A DNA stretch of 64,000 nt, from positions 1 through 64,000 of IMG/VR virus record IMGVR_UViG_3300028800_000060; one strand, 5' to 3'. The DNA is from a virus. Every line of letters starts with the position of its first letter. The first letter of the stretch is position 1. Position numbers and translations under genes: made by a program. Positions 18,810 to 27,354 of this stretch are shown piece after piece. The notes beneath the pieces were generated by a model. It was given only the letters and a program-made list of their open reading frames with translations, did no database searches and was not told the origin of the DNA.

Positions 18810-20251
18810 ACCAGGATTTATTAGTTTCGTGTATTACAGTTACAACAAAAAAACGAAAAGAATTTTTCCCACAATTGTTACGGTGTTGGTGGGAACAGAC
18901 ATATTTAAATACGGAACTTGTTATCGTTTCAGAAGATGACATGTCTGATGTAATTCCTAATCATCCTAGAATTCGTTTTATTCCATGTGCTCCCGGGACT
19001 TCATTGGGCCAAAAAAGGAATATTGCCTGTGAAGCTTCTAGAGGAGCTATTATAGCTCAGTTTGATGATGATGATTGGAGTTCTCCACAACGAGTTGAGG
19101 AGTGTGTGGAAGCTTTAGTTACCAAAAAAGTATTTGTTACAGGATATAGAGTTGCTAGGTTTTATGAAACAGATACCAAAATTGCAAGAATTTGGGATGG
19201 TGGTCCTAATTGGATTCAAGGATCGAGTTTGTGTTTTATAAAATCTCATTGGCAAGGAAATAAATTTCCAGATGTTGCTTCTGGAGAAGATCTATCTTTT
19301 TTACAAAATGCAGGCCTTATTTTTACTATGAATGGAATAAATCGAATGGTTTTTAGAGATCATTCTGATAATACTTGGCCACGAAAAATACATTATGGAA
19401 AAGAATGGAAGGTAATCGATTCAAATTCTACACAAAAGTTATTATATTCGCAAGAGAAAACCAAAGTTACATTAAGCATGCTTACGTGGAATGATAAAGA
19501 AAAAACTTTAGAAAATTTGAATGCTCTGAAAGCAGAAGCGGAGAATCTTCGCAAATTTAATTTTGATCCATGTATTGTAGTGTGTGATAATGGTTCCATA
19601 GATGGAACTAAATTGGCATTGAAAAAGGTAAAAGGTATACATGTTATCAATAATAAAGCAAATTTAGGAATTGCACCGGCTAAAAATAAGATTATTGATT
19701 ATGCTATAGATAATGATTCTGAATTTGTGCTTTTTACCGATTGTGATATTACGGTTGTGCCTTTTAGTGTGTTAGAAATGCTGAGATGGTTACGACCGCG
19801 AGCCTCACAAGCAGCATGTGTGGGAACAAATTGGTATAAGTGTACTGAAGACCCAAATCTGGCCGCACGATGGTGTCCTACAATTATGGATGCTGCAATA
19901 TTTCCACATCAAGCGCCAGCACATTATGGCCTATTTTTTACAAATATATTGAATCGTTATCGGTTTGATAATCATTTTGGCCCGGGTTGGGGAGCCGAAG
20001 ATAATGATCTGGCGATGAGTATTGAAGATGAGACTTATTTAAAGATGTATGTGTTTCCTTTGATACACGTACATCAACATCCACATAAGTCGATTGAATT
20101 ACTTAAAACAGATGGAATTAATCCTGAAAATGATATACGTGAACGTTATTCCCATATGATTGAAAAATGGAAAGATAAGCCTGAATTTGCCCAATTTATA
20201 AATTGGTTAATTAATGCAAAAGAGTCAAACAAAAATCTTTTACCATCTTGA
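18806..20251 (+). CDS. tandem GT2 glycosyltransferase
   Basis: A 481-residue protein with two GT2 domains. Domain 1 (~1-205): SCITVTTKKRKEFF, QKRNIACEASRG and AQFDDDDWSSP (DxD). Domain 2 (~220-480): TLSMLTWNDKEKTLENL, CDNGSIDGTK, FTDCDITVVP and GPGWGAEDNDLAM. Two active sites suggest a bifunctional enzyme adding two sugars or building a repeat. It ends the operon; 33 nt later a new promoter-driven gene starts. Confidence 0.85.
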   Translation: MNQDLLVSCITVTTKKRKEFFPQLLRCWWEQTYLNTELVIVSEDDMSDVIPNHPRIRFIPCAPGTSLGQKRNIACEASRGAIIAQFDDDDWSSPQRVEECVEALVTKKVFVTGYRVARFYETDTKIARIWDGGPNWIQGSSLCFIKSHWQGNKFPDVASGEDLSFLQNAGLIFTMNGINRMVFRDHSDNTWPRKIHYGKEWKVIDSNSTQKLLYSQEKTKVTLSMLTWNDKEKTLENLNALKAEAENLRKFNFDPCIVVCDNGSIDGTKLALKKVKGIHVINNKANLGIAPAKNKIIDYAIDNDSEFVLFTDCDITVVPFSVLEMLRWLRPRASQAACVGTNWYKCTEDPNLAARWCPTIMDAAIFPHQAPAHYGLFFTNILNRYRFDNHFGPGWGAEDNDLAMSIEDETYLKMYVFPLIHVHQHPHKSIELLKTDGINPENDIRERYSHMIEKWKDKPEFAQFINWLINAKESNKNLLPS

Positions 20252-20277
20252 CGAATGAAATGATTTTGTGATATAAT
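20248..20277 (+). promoter_or_regulatory. sigma70 promoter with leaderless start
   Basis: TTGACG (20248-20253), 18 bp ending TTTTGTGA, TATAAT (20272-20277). The ATG at 20285 is 7 nt after the -10 box, where transcription should start. Confidence 0.7.
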
Positions 20278-20284
20278 AGAAATT

Positions 20285-20491
20285 ATGAATGTGCCTTTTA
20301 GTCCCGCCGAAACGGAAGCTATAAATCAAATGGCCAAAGTGTCAGATATTTCTCCTGAAGCTTTGGTGGTGCAAGCTGTTAGGATGTATCAATTGTGGAA
20401 AATGAATCGAATTAGATTAATTTGGCCAAGGATCTTGGAACACAAGCTTGTTGATGCAGAACCAACATCTATTGAACCGGTTTATGGTTAA
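20285..20491 (+). CDS. small ribbon-helix-helix-like protein
   Basis: A 68-residue protein. Residues 3-40 (FSPAETEAINQMAKVSD..SPEALVVQAVRMY) resemble a ribbon-helix-helix DNA-binding fold: a short strand, helix, turn, helix. It has its own strong promoter and probably a leaderless mRNA, so it may be an early regulator. The 3' end overlaps the minus-strand micro-protein at 20469. Confidence 0.5.
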   Translation: MNVPFSPAETEAINQMAKVSDISPEALVVQAVRMYQLWKMNRIRLIWPRILEHKLVDAEPTSIEPVYG

Positions 20492-20567
20492 TAGGGTTCT
20501 TTCTATTAATCCAAGTATCTATCCCAGCAAATATTGTAAATGTTCCTAAAAGAAGTATAACTGTCAT
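20469..20567 (-). CDS. 32-residue single-helix membrane peptide, minus strand
   Basis: ATG at 20567 on the minus strand opens a peptide with one hydrophobic helix (MTVILLLGTFTIFAGIDTW) and a polar tail ending at 20469-20471. AATAGAGGACTTT gives a GAGG ribosome site 5 nt before the start. A GATAAATA late-type motif lies 16 bp upstream. It is convergent with and antisense to the end of the gene at 20285. Short, so moderate confidence. Confidence 0.5.
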   Translation of the reverse strand: MTVILLLGTFTIFAGIDTWINRKNPINHKPVQ

Positions 20568-20582
20568 AAAGTCCTCTATTAA

Positions 20583-20590
20583 TATTTATC
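20583..20590 (-). promoter_or_regulatory. late-type motif GATAAATA, minus strand
   Basis: GATAAATA on the minus strand, one base off TATAAATA, just before the GAGG ribosome site of the micro-protein at 20567. It suggests late expression of that peptide. Confidence 0.4.
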
Positions 20591-20633
20591 TCTAAATGAC
20601 TCATTTTAAAAGATTTACACAAGGTGATGTAAA

Positions 20634-21698
20634 ATGCAACAAGTTTTAAGTTTTGATGATGTTCTTTTGGTGCCTAAAAGAACATTCGGTGGTAGTAGAT
20701 CGCAAGTAGATTTGACTACAACTATTTGCGGTTATCACATGAAAAATCCAATTTTTTCTGCCAATATGTCTTCGGTGACTGAATCTGCCATGGCTATAGC
20801 CATGCGAAGAAATGGTGGATTAGGTGTCTTGCATAGAATGTGTAGCCCTTCTGAGAACATTGAAATGGTGCGAGAAGTATATCTCGGCATATCTGAAGCC
20901 GATAATGTGAGCACACCAGCATTCGTTTCTCTCCCTTCTGATCCATACGAAGCATTTAACCGAATACGAGACACTAAGGATTTTGCTCCTTATGGCTACT
21001 GTATTGATGTGGCACATGCTGATTCTCCTGATGTCGAAGCTGTTGTTGTGCAAATTCTACAAGAGTTTCCTATGATTAAGTTGATTATTGGTAATTACGC
21101 TACTAAAAACGGAATCGATAATTTACTTGCATCTTTATATAAGAACAATTTACTGAATGAAGATTTTTACCAAAGAACCGCATTCAAAATTGGTATAGGT
21201 AGCGGTAGTCAATGCACTACTCGTATTGTTACGGGCTGTGGTATACCTACACTACAAAGCATCTTCGATATACGACAACGTTTTCCTGATGGTGATGTAA
21301 AAATTATCGCAGATGGCGGATTGAAGAATTCGGGAGATATTGTGAAAGCACTGGCCGCCGGAGCCGATGCTGTTATGCTTGGTAGCCTGATTGCGGGAAC
21401 AAAAGAAGCCCCCGGCAATGTCATTAAGAATGGTATGGGTCTCTATAAAGTTTATAGAGGATCGGCATCATTCGGACAGAAGTTTGAATCTGGAAAAGCT
21501 GGATACATTGAGGGTGCGGAGACACTTGTGCCTTATAAAGGACATGTGACTACCATTTTAACCCAATTGGTTGAAGGTATAAAATCTGGATTTTCTTATT
21601 GTGGTGCATTGAATTTGGAAGAATTGCGAGATAATGCGGAATTTGTGGAAATAACAAATGCAGGATACAGAGAATCACAAGATCATGGAAACCGTTGA
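20634..21698 (+). CDS. IMP dehydrogenase / GMP reductase family enzyme
   Basis: A 354-residue TIM barrel without CBS domains, so of GMP-reductase length. The active-site loop is GSGSQCTTRIVTGCGIPTL, closer to IMPDH (CTTRIVTG) than to GMP reductase (CTTRxxTGVGYPQ), with ADGGLKNSGDIVKALAAGAD and VYRGSASFGQK. It acts in guanine nucleotide balance. Whether it oxidises IMP or reduces GMP is not decided; absence of CBS domains is compatible with both in phages. Followed by the VWA gene with overlapping ends. Confidence 0.85.
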   Translation: MQQVLSFDDVLLVPKRTFGGSRSQVDLTTTICGYHMKNPIFSANMSSVTESAMAIAMRRNGGLGVLHRMCSPSENIEMVREVYLGISEADNVSTPAFVSLPSDPYEAFNRIRDTKDFAPYGYCIDVAHADSPDVEAVVVQILQEFPMIKLIIGNYATKNGIDNLLASLYKNNLLNEDFYQRTAFKIGIGSGSQCTTRIVTGCGIPTLQSIFDIRQRFPDGDVKIIADGGLKNSGDIVKALAAGADAVMLGSLIAGTKEAPGNVIKNGMGLYKVYRGSASFGQKFESGKAGYIEGAETLVPYKGHVTTILTQLVEGIKSGFSYCGALNLEELRDNAEFVEITNAGYRESQDHGNR

Positions 21699-23862
21699 GG
21701 TTAATGTACCAGCAAAACATTTATTAGCAAAACTTCTGGCAACAGAATCAATTACCGTTGTGCATGCAGGAACTCGTACCGCAACATTTGATCCTGAAAA
21801 ACGTGTTTTGACTCTTCCTATTTGGAAGGATATGAATGGGGATTTGTATGATTTATTTGTTCTTCATGAAGTTTCGCATGCTTTGTATTCTCCCCAAGGA
21901 AATAAAGAACTTATCAAAGCTTGTAGGGATATTGATTCCAAATATCCACAATCTACCAAAAGATTTATTAATGTTGTTGAAGATGCCCGTATTGAACGAC
22001 TAATTAAAATAATGTATCCGGGTGGTTGTGGAGCATTTATTCGCGGTTATAAAGAATTGGTTGCTCGCAATTTTTTTGGTACGTCCGGAAAAAATATTAA
22101 TGATTTTGGAATTATAGATCGTATTAATATTTATTTTAAAACAGGAGATACAAGTATTAAATTTTCTGAAGAAGAAATGGTTTTTATTCGGGAAATTGAA
22201 AATGTTTTAACTTTTGATGGTGTTGTTGATATTTGTAAGAGATTATACAAATATGCTAAAGCCGAACGAGATAAGAAAAAGTCGGAACAAGAACCTCAGG
22301 ATGAGGAAGAAAGCGAAGAAATAAAAACCGCTTCTTCTTTTAAAGAAACGGAAGAAGATGAATCCGAAAAAGAAATTGATCCCGACCAATACGACCCTGG
22401 TTTGCCTGATGAGTCAGAAGATGAAGGCCAAACCACCGATGAAACCGAAGAGTCCTCTGAAACCGAAGAGTCCTCTGAAACCGAAGAGTCCTCTGAAAAT
22501 TCGGAAGATGACCCGGTTGAATCCTTAACAGAAAAAGCGTGGGAGCAAAGGCAATCACGACTAATAGATAGTTCGAGTATAATTAAGTATTTGGGTATAC
22601 CAAAACCGAAATTAGAAGAAATTATTATTCCTCATAAAAAAGTCCATTGTGGTATTAGGAAATTTTATGATGCAAACATTATAACTCGGTTTACCAAAGA
22701 ATTTGAAATTTTTAAAGAAGAAAATAAACCTATTGTCGATTGGCTATTTAAGGAATTTGAAATGCAAAAAGCGGCCGATCAATATGCTAGAACACAAGTT
22801 TCTAAAACAGGTATTTTAGATTTAAAACGTTTGAGCCAATATAAATTTTCGGAAGACTTGATGCTTAAAGTATCCACAGTATCGGGTGGGAAAAATCATG
22901 CTTTAGAAATTTTCTTGGATTGGAGTAGTTCGATGTCGACCAATATGATTGGTGCGGTACATCAATTACTTAATATTGCATTATTTGCAAGAAAAGCACA
23001 AATCCCTTTTAACGCTTATTCATTTGGAGCAAAAATCAAACATACTAGAGAAAAATATTTTTTGGCCAATGATGATAAGTTTAGCCATAAGGTTGATGAT
23101 TTTGCTTTTTATACAGGATTTTCCTTGCGTCAATTGCTTTCTAGTTCTATGTCTGCACTGGAATTTAATAATGCTTGTGTTAATTTATTATTGTTAGCAG
23201 AAAAGTTGCAAAATTGTGGATATAATAAAGAAATTCCTCCTACAGAAGAAATGTCAGGAACTCCTTTAAATGAAGCTATTGTTTCCGCAATAGATATTGT
23301 TGCTAATTTGCGTAAAAATACCAAAATACAGATTATCAATGTTATTTTTATTACGGATGGAGACGCTACGACAAATGGTTTTTTTGTTTCTGATAGTAAC
23401 GGAAATATAAAAGCTACAGACACTTCTAACCAAAAAGTTTATTTGCGGGATGAAAAAGCTCATATAGATTATCTGTTGAGTGAAAAAAATGGAGAAGAAA
23501 CAACGATTTTTTTAAAGATCCTACAAAGCAGAACGGGTGTTAATGTTGTTGGTTTTTATATTTCTAGTCCTGACGAAATATCAGTAGATGGGGACCTCAG
23601 AAAATATTGTCCGGAACAATGGCCAACACAAGCAGATGAGTTAAAAACAACATTGGAAAATGATGGTTATGTACTTATACCAAATATGGGATATAGTGAA
23701 TATTATTTTATCAGAGGAGGTAAATATTTGGTTGTAAACCTTGGAGAAAAAATAAATTCTCTAATGACAAACCAAAAGATGGTTTTAATTCTGTCTGAAA
23801 ATGGAAAAAATCAAAGAAAAAGAAGGATAGTTTTATCTAGATTTATTAAGATGATATCTTGA
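21685..23862 (+). CDS. CobT-like VWA protein with HExxH motif
   Basis: A 725-residue protein. Near the N-terminus LFVLHEVSHALYSP carries HExxH, explaining why relatives are called peptidases. An acidic low-complexity region (~190-290) holds three perfect 18-bp repeats. The C-terminal VWA domain has the metal site LDWSSSMSTN and FITDGDAT. VWA proteins work with MoxR/CobS AAA ATPases; one follows at 24260, and cobS/cobT-like pairs are common in T4-like cyanophages. The start could also be ATG 21658. The target complex is unknown. Confidence 0.75.
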   Translation: METVEVNVPAKHLLAKLLATESITVVHAGTRTATFDPEKRVLTLPIWKDMNGDLYDLFVLHEVSHALYSPQGNKELIKACRDIDSKYPQSTKRFINVVEDARIERLIKIMYPGGCGAFIRGYKELVARNFFGTSGKNINDFGIIDRINIYFKTGDTSIKFSEEEMVFIREIENVLTFDGVVDICKRLYKYAKAERDKKKSEQEPQDEEESEEIKTASSFKETEEDESEKEIDPDQYDPGLPDESEDEGQTTDETEESSETEESSETEESSENSEDDPVESLTEKAWEQRQSRLIDSSSIIKYLGIPKPKLEEIIIPHKKVHCGIRKFYDANIITRFTKEFEIFKEENKPIVDWLFKEFEMQKAADQYARTQVSKTGILDLKRLSQYKFSEDLMLKVSTVSGGKNHALEIFLDWSSSMSTNMIGAVHQLLNIALFARKAQIPFNAYSFGAKIKHTREKYFLANDDKFSHKVDDFAFYTGFSLRQLLSSSMSALEFNNACVNLLLLAEKLQNCGYNKEIPPTEEMSGTPLNEAIVSAIDIVANLRKNTKIQIINVIFITDGDATTNGFFVSDSNGNIKATDTSNQKVYLRDEKAHIDYLLSEKNGEETTIFLKILQSRTGVNVVGFYISSPDEISVDGDLRKYCPEQWPTQADELKTTLENDGYVLIPNMGYSEYYFIRGGKYLVVNLGEKINSLMTNQKMVLILSENGKNQRKRRIVLSRFIKMIS
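22441..22494 (+). repeat. three perfect 18-bp tandem repeats in the VWA gene
   Basis: gaaaccgaagagtcctct occurs three times without a mismatch, adding three ETEESS units to the acidic linker. Perfect identity suggests recent expansion and likely copy-number variation between isolates. Confidence 0.9.
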
Positions 23863-23887
23863 CTTTAAATCTATTTCATAGTATAAT
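23859..23887 (+). promoter_or_regulatory. sigma70 promoter before the CobS-N paralog
   Basis: TTGACT (23859-23864), 17 bp, TATAAT (23882-23887), inside the end of the VWA gene region. The ATG at 23905 is 17 nt past the -10 box with no Shine-Dalgarno, so the leader is about 10 nt. Confidence 0.65.
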
Positions 23888-23904
23888 AGAATAATACGAA
23901 ATAA

Positions 23905-24255
23905 ATGCAAAATAAAATTAAAAACCCCTTTCAACCTAAAACGTTAACAACCGAACAGAGGATGTTGGTGGACCAATTGGTTACCCACCTGGGAGAAAAA
24001 CATACCAATGTGAAATTTAAAGATTTGCAACAAGCCGCGAAAGATGTATTGCATCTTAATTTTCCTCCTGGTTGGATTTCACGTAATATGAAAGTGAGAA
24101 ATAAAGAAAAGCGTGGAAGATATGATTTAAGCGCATTACTTAAATTGCCTGTTGTTGCTTTTAAGGAAGAACCGAAGAAACGAAAGCAGAAAGAGAAAGA
24201 AAGCATTCCTGAAATTGAATCTCCGTGGAATGATTGCTCCGAAATAAATCCTTAG
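23905..24255 (+). CDS. stand-alone paralog of the CobS N-terminal domain
   Basis: A 116-residue basic protein. Its residues ~14-85 (TTEQRMLVDQLVTHLGEKH..., FPPGWISRN, KRGRYDLSALLKLP) align with the first ~60 residues of the next gene (TKKQSEFVSLVITRFGHRE..., WPTWIGS, ARGKYKLPL). Both likely share a winged-helix-like module. It sits 4 nt before the MoxR gene, which suggests an accessory or competitor subunit. No known family name. Confidence 0.6.
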   Translation: MQNKIKNPFQPKTLTTEQRMLVDQLVTHLGEKHTNVKFKDLQQAAKDVLHLNFPPGWISRNMKVRNKEKRGRYDLSALLKLPVVAFKEEPKKRKQKEKESIPEIESPWNDCSEINP

Positions 24256-24259
24256 TAAC

Positions 24260-25426
24260 ATGACCAAAAAACAAAGTGAATTTGTTTCTCTTGTTATAAC
24301 CCGTTTTGGTCATAGGGAATATATTACTAGACAGGAAATTAAATCTATTGTTGATGATTTGGGCATTAAATGGCCAACTTGGATAGGATCTAAGGAATAT
24401 AGATTAGCGCGAGGTAAATATAAATTACCTTTGACTGGTTCTGAACCAGCGACAGCCATACACACTAAAGAAATTCCGAAAAAGATTCAGTTTCCTCAAC
24501 AGATATTGTTGGCTCCCACAGAAGGTTTAATTCCTTATAGTGATCCTACATTTGTTCCAAATGGTTGTTATAAAGATGTGAGAACAATTATTGAAAGTGG
24601 GGTATTTCTTCCCATTTATATTGCAGGCCCAACAAGATCTGGCAAAACATTAATTCCAATCCAAATATGCTCTGAAGTAAAAAAGCCCCTATACCGCGTC
24701 AACATTACAATTGAAACCGATGAGAGTGATCTCATAGGGGGATATAAATTAATTAATGGTGAGACTATATGGGAAGATGGACCTGCTGTTAAAGCTGCCG
24801 AGGATCCTAAAGGTGCTCTTTTATTATTAGATGAAATTGATTTGGGATCCAACAAGTTATTGTGTTTACAACCTCTATTAGAAGGAAATGGAATTTACAT
24901 AAAGAAAACTAATAGATGGGTACGTCCGGCTCCAAAATTTAATATTATTGCCACAGCTAATACAAAAGGACGTGGAAGTGAAGACGCGAAATATATTGGG
25001 ACCAACATAATGAATGAAGCTATGTTGGAAAGATTTCCTATTACGTATGAACAGGGATATCCATCTAAGAAAGTTGAGATGATGATATTAAAAAAGAATT
25101 TGGATTTATATGATACCAAATCTCCTGAATTCGTAGAACGTCTTTGCCAGTGGGCTGAAAATATTAGAAAAACGAAAGAAAATGGTGGTGTTGACGAAAC
25201 CATTAGTACTGGTCGTTTGGTTTATATCGTTAAAACATATGTTATTTTTGGAAATAATAGAATAAAAGCTGTCAAGGATAATATTTCCAGATTTGATTTG
25301 AACACCCAAGTTAGTTTTTTGGATGCATATACCAAAATAGATGCTAATGCTAAAGATGGACCCGATACCGTAATGATTCCGCAAGAAAATTTAGCTCCTA
25401 GTATTCCAGTAAAAACAACTTGGTAA
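24260..25426 (+). CDS. CobS/MoxR-like AAA+ ATPase
   Basis: A 388-residue AAA+ protein. A ~60-residue N-terminal module shared with the upstream gene is followed by Walker A IAGPTRSGKTLIP (~residue 121), Walker B LLLLDEIDLG, a pre-sensor insertion, sensor 1 IIATANTKGRG and EAMLERFPITYEQGYP (arginine finger). MoxR-type ATPases remodel complexes with VWA partners; the VWA gene is two genes upstream. Known in cyanophages as cobS, though a cobalamin role is doubtful. Confidence 0.82.
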   Translation: MTKKQSEFVSLVITRFGHREYITRQEIKSIVDDLGIKWPTWIGSKEYRLARGKYKLPLTGSEPATAIHTKEIPKKIQFPQQILLAPTEGLIPYSDPTFVPNGCYKDVRTIIESGVFLPIYIAGPTRSGKTLIPIQICSEVKKPLYRVNITIETDESDLIGGYKLINGETIWEDGPAVKAAEDPKGALLLLDEIDLGSNKLLCLQPLLEGNGIYIKKTNRWVRPAPKFNIIATANTKGRGSEDAKYIGTNIMNEAMLERFPITYEQGYPSKKVEMMILKKNLDLYDTKSPEFVERLCQWAENIRKTKENGGVDETISTGRLVYIVKTYVIFGNNRIKAVKDNISRFDLNTQVSFLDAYTKIDANAKDGPDTVMIPQENLAPSIPVKTTW

Positions 25427-25428
25427 AT

Positions 25429-25458
25429 TTGACAATTAACAAATTATTGTGCTATAAT
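25429..25458 (+). promoter_or_regulatory. strong sigma70 promoter before the clamp operon
   Basis: TTGACA (25429-25434), 18 bp with TGTGC before the box, TATAAT (25453-25458). It drives the MazG-like gene at 25478 and, through coupling, clamp gene 45. Confidence 0.75.
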
Positions 25459-25477
25459 AGAAAGAAAAGAGAAATGA

Positions 25478-25933
25478 ATGAGTATTTTTGAAGATTCGGA
25501 AGAATGTCAACCAGATCCTATTAAAAATGATCTTCCTGCTTCTTGGGATTTAGTATTGAATGATTTGGCCATGGCCAAACACTCTCACCCAGAACAAGAG
25601 AGGATGCAAAAATTATTAATTGAAGATATTAAGAAGCGGGATCTCTTAGGAGAGAAGCGGTACGGTGTAAGGTTGCAACCTTGTAATGGAAGAAATACCT
25701 TACAAGATGCATATGAAGAATGTTTGGATGCTATTGTGTATATGCGTTCCGCAGTTTTTGAGGAATTTAATTCAAATACACTCGTTGTTACTCCCGAAAC
25801 TGAATTTTTTAAGGCAGGAACAACACAATTGTATACTCACATATTAGATGTATCAATGAAACTAAAATTTTTGATTGAGAAAAAGAAGGAGCATAATGGC
25901 AGCAAAGAAGAAAACAGCATCATCCTCGGTTAA
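25478..25933 (+). CDS. MazG-like nucleotide-metabolism protein
   Basis: A 151-residue protein with KKRDLLGEKRYGVRLQPCNGRNTLQDAYEE followed by CLDAIVYMR (in pieces around residues 50-90), the helix pattern of small phage MazG-like or all-alpha NTP pyrophosphohydrolase proteins. The usual metal-binding ExxE helices are only partly evident. It overlaps gp45 by 38 bp. Two ATGs occur (25474, 25478); only the second is in frame. Confidence 0.45.
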   Translation: MSIFEDSEECQPDPIKNDLPASWDLVLNDLAMAKHSHPEQERMQKLLIEDIKKRDLLGEKRYGVRLQPCNGRNTLQDAYEECLDAIVYMRSAVFEEFNSNTLVVTPETEFFKAGTTQLYTHILDVSMKLKFLIEKKKEHNGSKEENSIILG

Positions 25934-26636
25934 TTTACTAACACCGGCAACGATAGAAATTCTAAAGAACCTAGCAACAATAAATGAAACCTTGTTATTT
26001 CCTCCCGGTAATTTGTTGGTTACACGTTCGGTAAAAAAGCATACTTATGCTGAGGTTACTGTTTCCGAAACGTTTCCTTTACGCCCATCGGGTGAAAAAA
26101 TTGTAGTTTATGATTTGAACCAATTTTTATCGGTAGTTACCCAGTTCGAAAAACCCACTTTAAATTTTGAAGCAGCATCGGAATATATGGTAATTTCTGA
26201 TGAAGTTGGAGGAATGTCAGTTAAGTTCCATTATGGAGATGAATCTTTAGCATATACTCCCGACCCAAATAAGAAAATTGAATTGCCTAGCACTGAAGTA
26301 GCAATGCAATTAACCGAAAAAGATTCTAAACAAATCATAAATATGGCGCGTACTTTAGGTACGCCAGAGTTGGCTATTGAAAGTGATGGTAAAAATCTAA
26401 AGTTAGTTGCGCGAGATATCAAAAATACAAGTACAAATACAACCGAATTGTTGATTGGTAAATCTCCAGATTCTACACCATTTTCGTTTGTATGGAAAAT
26501 TGAATATTTGAAACTATTGCCGGGAACCTACGATCTAGCCGTATCTAAGGAAGGTCTTAGTAGATTTAAGCATACTAGTTTGCCAATTACATACCACATT
26601 GTTTTAGAAGCAAATAGTAGTAAATATGGTGAATAA
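25896..26636 (+). CDS. 45: gp45-like sliding clamp
   Basis: A 246-residue protein with the T4 clamp pattern: LLTPATIEILKNLATINETLLF near the start, YDLNQFLSVV, and the C-terminus SLPITYHIVLEANSS matching T4's PITYWIALE. The ATG at 25896 follows AAGGAG; an earlier ATG lacks a ribosome site. Clamps tether polymerase gp43 and, in T4, activate gp55-dependent late transcription. Clamp-loader genes follow. Confidence 0.88.
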   Translation: MAAKKKTASSSVNLLTPATIEILKNLATINETLLFPPGNLLVTRSVKKHTYAEVTVSETFPLRPSGEKIVVYDLNQFLSVVTQFEKPTLNFEAASEYMVISDEVGGMSVKFHYGDESLAYTPDPNKKIELPSTEVAMQLTEKDSKQIINMARTLGTPELAIESDGKNLKLVARDIKNTSTNTTELLIGKSPDSTPFSFVWKIEYLKLLPGTYDLAVSKEGLSRFKHTSLPITYHIVLEANSSKYGE

Positions 26637-26658
26637 TTAATAAGGGACGAGAAATTAT

Positions 26659-26880
26659 ATGAGAGAATTTTTGTTTACATTATTTTTTGGGTCAGATGAA
26701 ATTGCTTCCCGAATGTTTAACCTTTTGAACTTGCGACGGGCTGCCATTGCTCGGAACTTACAAAATAATCTACTTCGTTCCGAATTATATCGGGGTGAAA
26801 CTAGCTTAGTGCAGATTACCAATAAGTATCGAGTTGAACGTGAAGCTTTGGAATTGGCATACCGCTTAGAATTAGACTAG
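26659..26880 (+). CDS. hypothetical 73-residue protein
   Basis: A helical, Arg/Glu/Leu-rich protein (RAAIARNLQNNLLRSELYRGE...) between the clamp gene and tRNA-Glu. GGGACGAG lies 9-16 nt upstream of the ATG. No family recognised. Confidence 0.55.
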   Translation: MREFLFTLFFGSDEIASRMFNLLNLRRAAIARNLQNNLLRSELYRGETSLVQITNKYRVEREALELAYRLELD

Positions 26881-26893
26881 TTTAACTAGTCAT

Positions 26894-26971
26894 GGGGATG
26901 TCTTTGCTAATAGGTCAGGCAGCCACCCTTTCAAGGTGGAAATGACGGTTCGATTCCGTCCATCCCTACCA
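26894..26971 (+). tRNA. tRNA-Glu (anticodon TTC)
   Basis: Full cloverleaf: acceptor GGGGATG/CATCCCT (one G-U), anticodon stem CCACC/GGTGG with loop CTTTCAA, T arm GACGG-TTCGATT-CCGTC, encoded CCA at 26969-26971. Confidence 0.92.
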
Positions 26972-26986
26972 ATTTAAAGGAAAATT

Positions 26987-27067
26987 ATGGAAATCGATAT
27001 AAAACTAAAGGAAGCATCTTGTGTAAAAGAGTTGCCATCCATCGATTACGGAACGGTAATTAATTAA
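26987..27067 (+). CDS. 26-residue hypothetical peptide
   Basis: ATG 26987 follows AAAGGAAAATT, a good ribosome site, and opens MEIDIKLKEASCVKELPSID to a TAA at 27065. It lies between tRNA-Glu and the gene at 27071. Plausible from its ribosome site but too short to judge. Confidence 0.35.
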   Translation: MEIDIKLKEASCVKELPSIDYGTVIN

Positions 27068-27070
27068 TTA

Positions 27071-27346
27071 ATGCCATCATCAAGTAATAGACCTAATACC
27101 AAATTACATTGCACACAATGTGGGAAAAAGCGTAAAATGCTTAATTTCCTGGCAATCAATACAGAACAAAAGGATAATGAAAAGAATGTATATCCCTTTG
27201 ATCTTCGACGCTTTTTGGATTTGATCAAAGGCGATTCGATGATTCGATTGCCTAGATATTATGCTGGCATTTGCAGTATATGTTTTGGTAAAACTTTTTA
27301 CCGTGCGCAAAATCACGGTAAAAATCTCGAAGTTGTTGTAATTTAA
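27071..27346 (+). CDS. small protein with two CxxC pairs
   Basis: A 91-residue protein with HCTQCGKK near the start and ICSICFGK near the end, likely one zinc ribbon with a long insertion. No clear ribosome site. Function unknown. Confidence 0.55.
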   Translation: MPSSSNRPNTKLHCTQCGKKRKMLNFLAINTEQKDNEKNVYPFDLRRFLDLIKGDSMIRLPRYYAGICSICFGKTFYRAQNHGKNLEVVVI

Positions 27347-27354
27347 TTGTTCTG

